Assembly: GCF_900114605.1 (NCBI RefSeq)
Contig: NZ_FOTP01000005.1
Span: forward strand, 1-64,000
Source: Bradyrhizobium sp. NFR13
GTDB lineage: Bacteria > Pseudomonadota > Alphaproteobacteria > Rhizobiales > Xanthobacteraceae
Direction of reading: 5' to 3'
DNA: 64,000 nt
Shown here: piece by piece, positions 1-9,100 of the stretch
Layout: every line of letters begins with the position of its first letter
Numbering within the stretch: the first letter of the stretch is position 1
Notes under the pieces: model-generated
The model's input: the letters and a program-made list of their open reading frames with translations, nothing else
What the model was told of the DNA's origin: nothing
The model's database searches: none
Position numbers and translations under genes: made by a program

Positions 1-169
1 TGAACCGCGTAACGCCGCATCTCCGGCGTCCACCGCATCCCACCCCGCGAACGTGACGATCGCGATCGCCCCTCTCGGTGGGGCAGGACGGAGGGGATAA
101 TAGTCCTTATAGGGGTATTGTCAACGGGATATAGGAAAAAATGTTTAGCCTCTGTCCCGGCCTCAAACT
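1..169. other. Left-edge non-coding stretch
   Basis: No reading frame here has coding character; the short frames that start near 118-141 run straight into the palindromic repeat that follows and have arginine/proline-rich, repeat-derived translations. The stretch is AT-richer around 95-140. It may be the upstream region of a gene lying to the left of the window, but nothing in view decides this. Confidence 0.4.
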
Positions 170-375
170 GTCATTCCGGGGCGGCTGCGCACCTTCGCGC
201 AGACGAACCTCAGCCACTCCAATTGGAGTGGCGGGGAATCCCGACCTGTTCAGCGCAAAACATTCCGGGATTCCGGGTTCGCACTACGCGGCTGCGCCGC
301 TTCGTGCGCCCCGGAATGACGAGAGGGCGGCGACCCTAGGCCTCGGGCAAACCAATTGGTTTGCCGGGGAATGAC
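170..375. repeat. Palindromic intergenic repeat (CATTCCGGGG family), copy 1
   Basis: The element opens with TCATTCCGGGGC and its complementary arm GCCCCGGAATGACGA lies near 308-322, so the whole unit can fold on itself. The same arms recur at 18818-18967 and 22409-22570. Two perfect palindromes are embedded: an 18-bp one at 214-231 (CCACTCC-AATT-GGAGTGG) and a 20-bp one at 346-365 (GGCAAACC-AATT-GGTTTGCC), the second followed by another GGGGAATGAC. The element sits just downstream of the serB stop codon and could end or stabilise that transcript. Confidence 0.75.
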
Positions 376-383
376 AGCGAGCC

Positions 384-1274
384 TCAGCTCACAAACTCTG
401 CGCGCTTATATCCCTGCGTATAGAGCAGCGCGGTGAGATCGCCGTGGTCGATGCGCGCCGCCGCCGCGGCGGCCACTGCCGGCTTGGCGTGGTAGGCAAC
501 GCCGAGACCGGCCTCCTGGATCATGGCGAGATCGTTCGCGCCGTCGCCGACAGCCAGGGTGTCGAGATTGTCGAAATCGAAGGACTCGCGCAGCTCAACG
601 AGCGTCGCGAGTTTCGCGGCCTTGCCCAGAATTGGTTCGGCGACGGTGCCCGTCAGCTTGCCATCAGCGACATGCAACACGTTGGCACGGTTTTCCTGGA
701 AGCCGACGAGCTCGGCAACCTTGGCTGTGAACAGCGTGAAGCCGCCGGAAACGAGGCAGGTATAGGCGCCATTGGCGCGCATGGTCTGTACCAGCTCGCG
801 GCCGCCGGGCGTCAGCGTGATGCGCGAGGCCAGGACCTCGTCGACCACGCCGACTTTCAGGTCTTTCAGGAGCGCCACGCGTTCGCGGAGCGCCGGCTCG
901 AATTCGATCTCGCCGCGCATGGCCCGTTCGGTGATGGCGGCCACATGGGCCTTGAGGCCGGCGAAATCGGCGAGTTCGTCGATACATTCCTGGCCGATCA
1001 TGGTGGAGTCCATGTCGGCGAGAAAAAGCTTCTTGCGCCGGTCGCTAACAGGCTGCACGACAACGTCGATCGGCATGTCGCCGCGGGCTGCGCGCAGGCG
1101 GTCGCCGAGCGCGAGCATATTATGGTCGCTGGCGAACAGGATGTCGGCGGCGACGCCGTCGCTCAGCCAGTGCATCTCGGTGTCGCCCGGCAGAAGCGCG
1201 CGCAGACCATCGACCACCGTGCTATCGAGAGCGGGATCGGCGGGGTTGCAGATCAGGGTCGCAACGAGAGACAT
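384..1274 (-). CDS. serB: Phosphoserine phosphatase SerB
   Basis: Last step of serine biosynthesis: hydrolysis of phosphoserine to serine and phosphate by a cytoplasmic HAD-superfamily enzyme. The 296-residue product has the HAD nucleophile motif DMDST at residues 87-91, the SGGF motif of HAD motif II and the metal-binding GDGANDL motif near the C terminus, preceded by an ACT-like N-terminal region, as in alphaproteobacterial SerB. The frame stays open further upstream, but that extension overlaps miaA and has no homology-like character. The ATG at 1274 ([10 protein letters not shown]) gives the usual length and leaves only 3 bp to the divergent miaA start. The product is complete, with all catalytic motifs present. 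Confidence 0.95.
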   Translation of the reverse strand: MSLVATLICNPADPALDSTVVDGLRALLPGDTEMHWLSDGVAADILFASDHNMLALGDRLRAARGDMPIDVVVQPVSDRRKKLFLADMDSTMIGQECIDELADFAGLKAHVAAITERAMRGEIEFEPALRERVALLKDLKVGVVDEVLASRITLTPGGRELVQTMRANGAYTCLVSGGFTLFTAKVAELVGFQENRANVLHVADGKLTGTVAEPILGKAAKLATLVELRESFDFDNLDTLAVGDGANDLAMIQEAGLGVAYHAKPAVAAAAAARIDHGDLTALLYTQGYKRAEFVS

Positions 1275-1277
1275 GAC

Positions 1278-2189
1278 GTGAGTTCCAGTCCGGACAACAG
1301 AGCGCTGCTTATCGCAGGGCCGACCGCCAGCGGCAAGTCGGCGCTGGCGCTGGCCGTGGCGCGCGCGCGGGACGGTGTGGTCATCAATACCGACAGTATG
1401 CAGGTCTATCGCGACCTGCGCGTGCTCACGGCGCGGCCAACGCTCGAAGAGGAGGCGCTGGCGCCGCACCGGCTCTACGGGACTGTGGACGCTGCCGTGA
1501 ACTTCTCCGCAGGCGCGTGGGTGGAGGAGGCGGCCCGGGTACTTGCCGAGGTGCGCGCGCAAGGCAAATTGCCGATCTTCATCGGCGGCTCCGGACTGTA
1601 CTTCAAGGCGCTGACCCGCGGGCTCTCGGCGGTGCCGCCGGTCGCTGCCGAGGTGCGCGACGATGTCCGCGCACGGCTGGAAAGGGATGGGCCGGAGGCG
1701 CTGCATGCGCAGCTCGCTTTGGTCGATCCGGTCTCTGCCGCACGGCTGAACCTGCGCGATCGCACGCGCATCGCCCGTGCGCTGGAAGTGGTGGAGGCGA
1801 CCGGGCGATCGCTCACCGACTGGCACAGTGAGGGCCTGCCGCCACTGTTGCCGCCGAAGGGCGTGACCGCGCTGTTTCTCGCGCCGGAGCGCGACGAGCT
1901 CTATGCGCGGATCGATGCGCGCTTTGAGCGCATGCTAAATGAGGGCGCTCTGGACGAGGTCGCTGCATTGGCAGAACGCAGTCTCGATCCATTGCTGCCC
2001 GCGATGAAGGCGCATGGCGTGCCGGCGCTGATCCGGCATATCCGCGGCGAGCTCTCGCGTGAGGAGGCGGCCGAGATCGGCCGCGCCGATACCAGGCACT
2101 ACGCCAAGCGGCAGTTCACGTGGTTTCGGCACCAACTGCCCGAGTTTGAATGGATGACGCCGGAGGCTGCGGAGGCCCGGCCCGGATGA
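1278..2189 (+). CDS. miaA: tRNA dimethylallyltransferase MiaA
   Basis: Transfers a dimethylallyl group to A37 of tRNAs that read codons starting with U. Seen in the sequence: P-loop GPTASGKS at residues 14-21, the DSMQVYR substrate-binding motif at 39-45, GGSGLYF, and the C-terminal AKRQFTWFR motif. These are the standard MiaA landmarks, and the 303-residue length is normal. The start is taken as GTG 1278; the frame is open further upstream but that part is antisense to serB, and no other start codon precedes the P-loop at a reasonable distance. The gene is divergent from serB with only 3 bp between start codons, so its promoter and ribosome binding site must lie inside serB. Confidence 0.93.
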   Translation: MSSSPDNRALLIAGPTASGKSALALAVARARDGVVINTDSMQVYRDLRVLTARPTLEEEALAPHRLYGTVDAAVNFSAGAWVEEAARVLAEVRAQGKLPIFIGGSGLYFKALTRGLSAVPPVAAEVRDDVRARLERDGPEALHAQLALVDPVSAARLNLRDRTRIARALEVVEATGRSLTDWHSEGLPPLLPPKGVTALFLAPERDELYARIDARFERMLNEGALDEVAALAERSLDPLLPAMKAHGVPALIRHIRGELSREEAAEIGRADTRHYAKRQFTWFRHQLPEFEWMTPEAAEARPG

Positions 2190-2245
2190 GCAGAGTGACA
2201 TCCGGGGGAGCCGCCCGTCTCGCGGCTCCTGTGCCCCGAATGGCG

Positions 2246-2473
2246 TCAGTAGATGGATCGCGGTCCGCCTTCATAACGATGGGACTGTTCGGTCCGTTGC
2301 GGCGCCGCGACGGAGTCGAACGCGTTCTGCGGCTGCGCGGCGGCGCTCATTGCGGCCGCATGAGTCTCGTCGGGCCAGTAGCGTTCGTCCGAAATCGTCG
2401 TACCGGCAAAAGCCGGGCTCGAGATGACTGCAAGTGCCAGCGATGCGGATAGCAGAAGACGTTTCTTGGTCAT
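2246..2473 (-). CDS. Small exported protein of unknown function
   Basis: The 75-residue product begins MTKKRLLLSASLALAVISS with an Ala-Phe-Ala cleavage site near residue 23, a clear Sec signal peptide. The mature part of about 50 residues is Gln/Ala-rich and ends GGPRSIY, an ending I associate with small exported proteins in Bradyrhizobium relatives (from memory). No catalytic motif is visible and the function is unknown. It is convergent with miaA and divergent from the ilv leader region. Confidence 0.7.
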   Translation of the reverse strand: MTKKRLLLSASLALAVISSPAFAGTTISDERYWPDETHAAAMSAAAQPQNAFDSVAAPQRTEQSHRYEGGPRSIY

Positions 2474-2710
2474 GGTTCTATTCCCTTGAAAGACGCCGCC
2501 CTTATCCGGGGAGATGCGCGGCCGGTCATAGGAATTCCAGAGCGCCCCGGCTGGTTTTGCATAGGCGTGGTGTGGGGCACGAGCCGGCAGGCGGGAGCAG
2601 CCTGGCCGGGATCAGGCGGCGGGCGCATATCAGCCCGCCCGATTTTTCCGCTCGCCGAATGCGAAAGACCCGGTTAGGCTTCGATTCAGGCGCGATCACA
2701 GCAACTTCCC

Positions 2711-2738
2711 TTGACATCCTCGGTTTGCCGGGTATGTT
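2711..2738 (+). promoter_or_regulatory. Predicted sigma-70 promoter of the ilvB leader transcript
   Basis: TTGACA at 2711-2716 and TATGTT at 2733-2738 are separated by 16 bp. A transcript from about 2745 would begin about 26 nt before the leader-peptide start and about 120 nt before the attenuator hairpin, the geometry expected for an amino-acid attenuator. Consensus match only; no start site has been mapped. Confidence 0.65.
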
Positions 2739-2770
2739 CCGCGCAAGTTTTGAAAAGTTGGACCGAGATC

Positions 2771-2836
2771 GTGCGCAATAAAGTTACAAGCCTTCTTATT
2801 ATCGTGGTACCCTGGCGCACCGCCGGGGGTAGCTGA
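2771..2836 (+). CDS. ilv operon leader peptide
   Basis: A 21-codon frame starting at GTG 2771 and ending at TGA 2834-2836. Codons 8-13 form the run Leu-Leu-Ile-Ile-Val-Val (LLIIVV), followed by Pro-Trp, so all three branched-chain amino acids are read consecutively. It lies between a consensus promoter and an intrinsic terminator upstream of ilvB, exactly as an attenuation leader should. A weak GGA is 8 nt upstream of the GTG. By analogy with enteric ilv leaders, ribosome stalling on these codons when charged Leu, Ile or Val tRNA is scarce should prevent termination. The peptide itself probably has no other function. Confidence 0.85.
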   Translation: MRNKVTSLLIIVVPWRTAGGS

Positions 2837-2890
2837 CGGCTACCCACGAACCGAGCGGTGTGCACAGGGTCCTGAACGGGCCCTTTTTTA
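2827..2890 (+). terminator. ilv attenuator: pause hairpin plus intrinsic terminator
   Basis: A 7-bp hairpin (GGGTAGC 2827-2833 / GCTACCC 2839-2845) encloses the leader-peptide stop codon. About 20 nt further on a second hairpin (GGGTCC 2867-2872 / GGGCCC 2878-2883, loop TGAAC) is followed directly by six T residues at 2884-2889, the form of a Rho-independent terminator. The downstream arm of the first hairpin (ACCC) can alternatively pair with the start of the terminator stem (GGGT 2867-2870), but this overlap is short, so the antiterminator structure is inferred rather than shown. Confidence 0.8.
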
Positions 2891-2973
2891 TTGCCTGAAC
2901 GAAACAACGTCCGACCCACAACGACCCTGACGTCCAGACCAAGCCGCGCAGCAGAGCGCATCCGGAGCGAACC

Positions 2974-4752
2974 ATGAGCGACAGCAAGCCTCACGATCCC
3001 AATCAGATGACCGGCGCAGCGATGATCGTGCGCGCGCTTGCTGATCATGGCGTCAAGCACATCTTCGGCTATCCCGGCGGTGCCGTGCTTCCGATCTATG
3101 ACGAGATCTACCAGCAGTCCGAGGTCGAGCACATTCTGGTCCGCCACGAGCAGGGTGCCGGCCATGCGGCCGAAGGCTATGCACGCTCGACGGGTTTGCC
3201 GGGCGTCGTGCTGGTGACGTCCGGTCCGGGCGCCACCAACATGGTGACGCCGCTGGCCGACGCGCTGATGGATTCAATCCCGCTGGTCTGCATCACCGGA
3301 CAGGTCCCGACGCATCTCATTGGCAACGACGCGTTCCAGGAATGCGACACGGTCGGCATCACGCGGCCCTGCACCAAGCACAACTGGCTGGTCCGCGACG
3401 TCAACGATCTCGCCAAGGTGCTGCATGAGGCGTTCTACGTTGCCACCACCGGCCGTCCGGGTCCGGTCGTCGTCGACGTGCCGAAGGACGTGCAGTTCGC
3501 CACCGGCACCTATCATCCGCCGCGCAAGTCGGACGTCCATATCTCCTACGCGCCGCGCGTGAAGGGCGATGCCAACGCGATCCGCAAGGCGGTGTCGATG
3601 CTGGCGGGTGCCAAGAAGCCGATCATCTATACGGGCGGCGGTGTCATCAATTCGGGCCTCGCGGCATCGAAGCTGCTGCGCGAGCTGGTCGAAGTCACCG
3701 GTTTCCCGATCACCTCCACGCTGATGGGCCTCGGCGCCTATCCGGCGTCCGGCCCGAACTGGCTGGGCATGCTGGGCATGCACGGCACTTACGAAGCCAA
3801 CATGGCGATGCATGATTGCGACGTCATGCTGTGCGTCGGCGCGCGCTTCGACGACCGTATCACCGGCCGCACCGATGCGTTCTCGCCGAACTCGAAGAAG
3901 ATCCATATCGACATCGACCCGTCGTCGATCAACAAGAACATCCGTGTCGATATTCCAATCATCGGCGATTGCGGCAATGTGCTCGGCGACATCCTGCAGG
4001 TGTTCAAATCCGAGGCGAAGAAGCCGGACACCAAGGATTGGTGGAAGACCATCGCGGTCTGGCGCGCGCGCAATTCGCTGGCCTACAAGACCAACAACGA
4101 TGTGATCCTGCCGCAATATGCGATCCAGCGACTGTTCGAGGCCACGCGCGGCCACGACACCTACATCACCACCGAAGTCGGCCAGCATCAGATGTGGGCG
4201 GCGCAGTTCTTCGGCTTCGACGAGCCGCATCGCTGGATGACGTCGGGTGGTCTCGGCACCATGGGTTATGGCCTGCCGGCAGCGCTCGGCGTGCAGGTCG
4301 CGCATCCCGACTCGCTGGTGATCGACATCGCGGGCGACGCCTCGGTGCAGATGACGATGCAGGAAATGTCGGCCGCGGTTCAGCATGAACTGCCGATCAA
4401 GATCTTCATCCTCAACAACCAGTATATGGGCATGGTGCGGCAGTGGCAGCAGCTGCTGCATGGCAACCGTCTGTCGCATTCCTATTCGGAAGCGCTGCCG
4501 GACTTCGTCAAGCTGGCGGAAGCCTATGGCGGCGTGGGTCTTCTGTGCAGCAAGCCCGGCGATCTCGACGGCGCGCTGCACGAGATGATCAAGGTGAAGA
4601 AGCCGGTGCTGTTCGACTGTCGCGTCGCGGCGCTGGAGAACTGCTTCCCGATGATCCCCTCGGGCAAGGCCCATAACGAAATGCTGCTGCCGCTGGAAGC
4701 GAATGACGAAGCTACGGCTGCGGCGTTCGCCGGCGGTAAAGCGCTGGTTTGA
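2974..4752 (+). CDS. ilvB: Acetolactate synthase, large catalytic subunit
   Basis: Condenses two pyruvates to acetolactate, or pyruvate and 2-oxobutyrate to acetohydroxybutyrate; the committed step of valine, leucine and isoleucine synthesis. The 592-residue protein is of normal length. The N-terminal thiamine-diphosphate Pyr domain carries the activating glutamate (E59 in RHEQGAGHAAEGYA), a central FAD-binding domain follows, and the C-terminal PP domain has GDAS...NNQYMGM, which coordinates the magnesium and diphosphate. The start ATG 2974 follows GGAGCGAACC. It is controlled by the upstream leader peptide and attenuator and is followed 23 bp later by its regulatory subunit gene. Confidence 0.96.
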   Translation: MSDSKPHDPNQMTGAAMIVRALADHGVKHIFGYPGGAVLPIYDEIYQQSEVEHILVRHEQGAGHAAEGYARSTGLPGVVLVTSGPGATNMVTPLADALMDSIPLVCITGQVPTHLIGNDAFQECDTVGITRPCTKHNWLVRDVNDLAKVLHEAFYVATTGRPGPVVVDVPKDVQFATGTYHPPRKSDVHISYAPRVKGDANAIRKAVSMLAGAKKPIIYTGGGVINSGLAASKLLRELVEVTGFPITSTLMGLGAYPASGPNWLGMLGMHGTYEANMAMHDCDVMLCVGARFDDRITGRTDAFSPNSKKIHIDIDPSSINKNIRVDIPIIGDCGNVLGDILQVFKSEAKKPDTKDWWKTIAVWRARNSLAYKTNNDVILPQYAIQRLFEATRGHDTYITTEVGQHQMWAAQFFGFDEPHRWMTSGGLGTMGYGLPAALGVQVAHPDSLVIDIAGDASVQMTMQEMSAAVQHELPIKIFILNNQYMGMVRQWQQLLHGNRLSHSYSEALPDFVKLAEAYGGVGLLCSKPGDLDGALHEMIKVKKPVLFDCRVAALENCFPMIPSGKAHNEMLLPLEANDEATAAAFAGGKALV

Positions 4753-4775
4753 TAAGTTCTGGAAAGACAACGACA

Positions 4776-5318
4776 ATGGAACAGCCTGCCTCCGCCTATT
4801 TCATGGAAGAGCGTCACGATCCCAACGAGACGCATACGCTGACGGTGCTCGTCGCCAATGAGCCCGGCGTGCTCGCGCGCGTCATCGGTCTTTTCTCGGG
4901 CCGCGGTTACAACATCGAAAGTCTCACGGTGTCGGAAACCGAGGCGCACAAGCACGTCTCGCGCATCACCATCGTCACCACGGGCACGCCGATGGTGATC
5001 ACACAGATCAAGCATCAGCTCGATCGCATGATCCCGGTGCATCGCGTCGTCGACATGACGCTGACCGGCCGCTCCATCGAGCGTGAGCTTGCCATGGTCA
5101 AACTGCGCGGCACCGGCGAACATCGCGTCGAGGCGCTGCGCCTCGCCGAAGCGTTCCGCGCCCGTGTGATCGATGCGACCATCGAGAGCTTCGTGTTCGA
5201 GATCACCGGCAACACCGGCAAGATCAACCAGTTCATCGACCTGATGCGGCCGCTTGGCCTTGTCGAGATCTCGCGCACCGGCGTCGCCGCCATCAGCCGC
5301 GGACCGGAGGGGATGTAG
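4776..5318 (+). CDS. ilvN: Acetolactate synthase, small regulatory subunit
   Basis: Regulatory partner of the large subunit, conferring valine feedback inhibition and stimulating activity. The 180-residue product has an N-terminal ACT domain (HTLTVLVANEPGVLARV, then the FSGRGYNIESL signature) and the C-terminal ALS_ss_C domain. An in-frame TTG lies at 4749 inside the end of ilvB, but ATG 4776, preceded by GGAAAG at a 9-nt spacing, gives the family-typical N terminus and is preferred. It is cotranscribed with ilvB. The name ilvH would be equally valid. Confidence 0.95.
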   Translation: MEQPASAYFMEERHDPNETHTLTVLVANEPGVLARVIGLFSGRGYNIESLTVSETEAHKHVSRITIVTTGTPMVITQIKHQLDRMIPVHRVVDMTLTGRSIERELAMVKLRGTGEHRVEALRLAEAFRARVIDATIESFVFEITGNTGKINQFIDLMRPLGLVEISRTGVAAISRGPEGM

Positions 5319-5336
5319 CCTCCGCGCATCGCAGTC

Positions 5337-6209
5337 ATGAAACCTCTCGATATCGCACTGGCCATAGCCGTGGCCGTGATCTGGGGCGTCGGCTTCGTGC
5401 TGACCCGGATGGCGGTCGACGAGATGTCGTCGACGCTGCTCACGACAATCCGCTTCGGCATCACGGCACTGCCATGCCTGTTCCTGCCGAAGCCGAAAAT
5501 GTCATGGCTGCTGATCGTCGCCACAAGCTGGCTGCTGGTGGCGCAATTCCTGGCGCAGACCTATGGCATGGCGCATGGCGTGCCGGCGGGACTGACCTCG
5601 GTGATCGTGCAGAGCCAGGCACTGTTCACGGTGGGGGCCGCCGCGCTGTTTCTGCGCGAATTGCCGACGCTGCAGCAGGTCGTGGGCATTGTCATCGCCA
5701 TGGGCGGCCTCATGATGATCTGCTTCACGGTCGGCTATGATTTCAGTGTGTTCCCCTTCATGGTGCTGATGACCGCGCCGGTGAGCTTTGCGTTCTCCAA
5801 CCTGCTGTTGCGGCGTGCGCAGGGTGTGCCGATGCTCGACCTGTTTGCCTGGATCAGTCTCGTTGCGCTGCTGCCGTTGCTGGTGGTGCTGTTCAGTGTC
5901 GATGGCGCCAGTACGACGTGGCAGTCGCTCACACATGCATCGCTGAAGGCCTTCGCCTGCGTGCTGTTCCTCGCGGTGGTTGGCACCACGCTGGGCTACT
6001 GGATCTGGGGCCGGTTGCTGCGCGACTATTCCGCGGCGCAGGTCGTGCCGTTTGCATTGCTGGTGCCGTTCATCGGCGCGGCCGCGTCGAGCGTCACGTT
6101 CGGTGAAACATTCGGGCCGCTACGTCTCGCGGGGATGATCGTCGTCGTGCTGGGGATCGCGGTGATGCTGCTGTCGAAGCGTCCACCCGCGATGGTCGAG
6201 GTGGCGTGA
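5337..6209 (+). CDS. EamA-family (drug/metabolite) transporter
   Basis: A 290-residue integral membrane protein with about ten hydrophobic segments arranged as two EamA repeats; the first begins IAVAVIWGVGFVLTRMAV, the usual EamA opening. Members export amino acids and other metabolites. The gene starts 18 bp after ilvN and its stop codon overlaps the start of a LysE-type exporter (TGATG), so the two exporters may be cotranscribed with ilvBN and relieve amino-acid overflow. The substrate is not deducible. Confidence 0.85.
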   Translation: MKPLDIALAIAVAVIWGVGFVLTRMAVDEMSSTLLTTIRFGITALPCLFLPKPKMSWLLIVATSWLLVAQFLAQTYGMAHGVPAGLTSVIVQSQALFTVGAAALFLRELPTLQQVVGIVIAMGGLMMICFTVGYDFSVFPFMVLMTAPVSFAFSNLLLRRAQGVPMLDLFAWISLVALLPLLVVLFSVDGASTTWQSLTHASLKAFACVLFLAVVGTTLGYWIWGRLLRDYSAAQVVPFALLVPFIGAAASSVTFGETFGPLRLAGMIVVVLGIAVMLLSKRPPAMVEVA

Positions 6210-6817
6210 TGGAACTGTCGCCGCATCTGCTCTGGGCTTTCCTCGTCTTTGCCGTGGTGATGTTCTTCACGCCGGGGCCGAACAACATCATGTTGCTCGC
6301 CTCCGGTCTGAATTTCGGCTTCCGCCGCACGATCCCGCATATGGCCGGCGTGACCTTCGGCTTTGCCTTCATGATCGCCGTCACCGGCCTCGGGCTCGGG
6401 GCGGTCTTCACGTCAATCCCGATGCTGCAGACGATCCTGAAATATGCCGGCGCGGCCTATCTGGTCTATCTCGCCGTCGCCATTGGCCTGTCGGGCCCGC
6501 CCGACCCGGGCGAGGTCGAGCGGCGCAAGCCCATGACCTTCCTTGGCGCGGCGTTGTTTCAGTGGGTCAACGTCAAGGGCTGGGTCATGGCCATCGGCAC
6601 CATCACGGCCTATGCGGCTGTCGCTATCTATCCCTGGAACGTGGTCGTGCAGGTCATGCTGTCCTTCGTGATGGGCTCGCTCTCCACCATCGCCTGGGCG
6701 CTGTCCGGCACCGCGCTGCAATCGCTGGTCAAATCGCCGCGTGCCGTCCGCATCTTCAATGTCACGATGGCAATTTTATTGCTCGCTTCGCTGTATCCCG
6801 TGCTGGCCGAGATATGA
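6209..6817 (+). CDS. LysE/RhtB-family amino-acid exporter
   Basis: A 202-residue membrane protein with the LysE/RhtB signature FFTPGPNNIMLLASG in the first helix pair and about six hydrophobic segments. The family exports basic or neutral amino acids and homoserine lactones. ATG 6209 shares its A with the TGA of the preceding EamA gene, which points to translational coupling; an in-frame GTG three bases upstream is less likely. Placement between ilvN and ilvC suggests a branched-chain or related amino acid as substrate, but that is only contextual. Confidence 0.87.
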   Translation: MELSPHLLWAFLVFAVVMFFTPGPNNIMLLASGLNFGFRRTIPHMAGVTFGFAFMIAVTGLGLGAVFTSIPMLQTILKYAGAAYLVYLAVAIGLSGPPDPGEVERRKPMTFLGAALFQWVNVKGWVMAIGTITAYAAVAIYPWNVVVQVMLSFVMGSLSTIAWALSGTALQSLVKSPRAVRIFNVTMAILLLASLYPVLAEI

Positions 6818-6938
6818 GCACAAATTCGCCAGCAAAATCACCGTCGCGGGCTTGTCTCGCGGCATCCGTCGCCCTAGAAACCGGCGGCAATTCACGGTCA
6901 TTTGCCAGCCGGCAGTGACCATTCGACCGGGCGCTTGA

Positions 6939-7988
<1,050 letters not shown>

Positions 7989-8013
7989 GCGCCTCTTCAG
8001 ACGCAGTTATCGA

Positions 8014-8042
8014 CGGGACCGCGGCAACGCGGTCCCGTTTTT
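8014..8042 (+). terminator. Rho-independent terminator of ilvC
   Basis: Stem CGGGACCGC (8014-8022) / GCGGTCCCG (8029-8037), with one further G-C pair closing a GCAA tetraloop, followed by TTTTTCTT. It lies 26 bp after the ilvC stop codon. Confidence 0.93.
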
Positions 8043-8162
8043 CTTGAAGCGGCCATTGCGAAAGTCCGCGCGTGCCGTCCGCATCAGATATGCGCCAAAT
8101 TTTATTGACGGATCTCGCGACGCGGAAGCATTCGGCTTCAATGGCAAGGCTAGCTAGTGGCG

Positions 8163-8768
8163 ATGGCAAAGATAACCAAGTTTGTTCCGTCCGCTCTGAC
8201 CATCGATTCCCTGAAGACGCTTCAAGGCGATGTAAATGTCCTGAGCAAAGGTCCGACTTCGGACGCCCTCACACTTGTCTCCGGCAGGTCGTTCGTAGAG
8301 TTGTCTGTGGAATGGGGTGATGTTGTCTTCAGGCTCGAATGCTTTGGCGTTTCGGCCGAGTTGCTCTCACAGGGCGCATTTGATGATGGTCGAGCCGTTG
8401 CAATCGGTGCTCCTATTCAGGGATGGAATCGTCTTGTTTGCATGATGCGTTCCAAGTGGAGCCGCCCGGCGCAGGCAGGTGAAGTGCCTGTTGACTGGGA
8501 CGAGAACGTGCAGGACCAGGGTAAGATTGCGGATATTCCTCCAAGCGCTATTGCGGTTGGAGTATCGCTGATCGGAATTGCTTTCGTAGCAGATGGAAGT
8601 GAAGGGGCGGTGGCTGCGATCATAAGCAACGATGACAACATTCCAGGCACATTGCTGGTGGTTTACGACGAAAGGGAGATATTGAAAGAGTTAGGGTCCT
8701 GCGACTGCATACATGTTGATAGTGTCGCGTCTTGGTTTTCGGACATTGATCGCGTGAGTTCGGAATGA
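8163..8768 (+). CDS. Hypothetical protein, unrecognised
   Basis: A 201-residue product (start ATG 8163; a GTG two codons upstream is also possible, and neither has a good ribosome binding site). Composition is that of a soluble protein with acidic patches (WDENVQDQGKIADIPP, CDCIHVDSVASWFSDIDRV). I recognise no family. Base composition is lower in G+C than in ilvC next to it and rare codons are more frequent, which suggests later acquisition. The C-terminal part contains an SDCIH/DCIHVDS-like cysteine pair but no established metal site. Confidence 0.55.
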   Translation: MAKITKFVPSALTIDSLKTLQGDVNVLSKGPTSDALTLVSGRSFVELSVEWGDVVFRLECFGVSAELLSQGAFDDGRAVAIGAPIQGWNRLVCMMRSKWSRPAQAGEVPVDWDENVQDQGKIADIPPSAIAVGVSLIGIAFVADGSEGAVAAIISNDDNIPGTLLVVYDEREILKELGSCDCIHVDSVASWFSDIDRVSSE

Positions 8769-9100
8769 GGTTTTTGTCGTGATGGCAGAGGAGATCATCA
8801 CGCTGTTCGTTGATGGGATCGCAAAGCCTGTCTGAACAGCGATTCCAATCCGGTACCTTGCCGCAAAAGCAGCAGCTGCGTCACGCGCAATCGCGATGAT
8901 TACAAGACATCGTGACGCAACTTGTATTTGTCTTCCGGCAAACCTTTATCTCACCGGCCAGTGCATCATCCTGTGCCATGAGGCGGGAGCGCCTGCGTTG
9001 GGCGATGGAGATGCGCGCTCGCGCCTTCCGGATGCGCGCATGGTTTTCTCACTGCCATGATCCCAGTGCTATCAATCAGTCGCTTCTTTGGAGATGTCCC
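8769..9100. other. Gene-free gap upstream of an SDR gene
   Basis: About 330 bp without a supported gene. A 17-codon frame at 8782-8835 follows the hypothetical gene but has no further support. The stretch ends with the ribosome binding site GGAG (9090-9093) of the next gene. No repeat, convincing promoter or terminator stands out. Confidence 0.4.

Noticed and set aside
118-374. Two short forward frames in the left repeat
   Set aside because: They translate the palindromic repeat; arginine/proline-rich with no conserved pattern.
2734-2781. 15-codon ATG frame in the ilv leader (MFRASFEKLDRD...)
   Set aside because: Its start lies inside the predicted -10 element and it lacks branched-chain codons; the GTG-started LLIIVV frame is the leader.
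3274-4776. Long reverse-strand open frame of 500 codons over ilvB
   Set aside because: It is the antisense shadow of ilvB: arginine/histidine-rich, no motif, and the forward strand shows all the acetolactate synthase landmarks.
8782-8835. 17-codon frame MAEEIITLFVDGIAKPV after the hypothetical gene
   Set aside because: Too short, no conserved context; could be a gene remnant but nothing supports expression.
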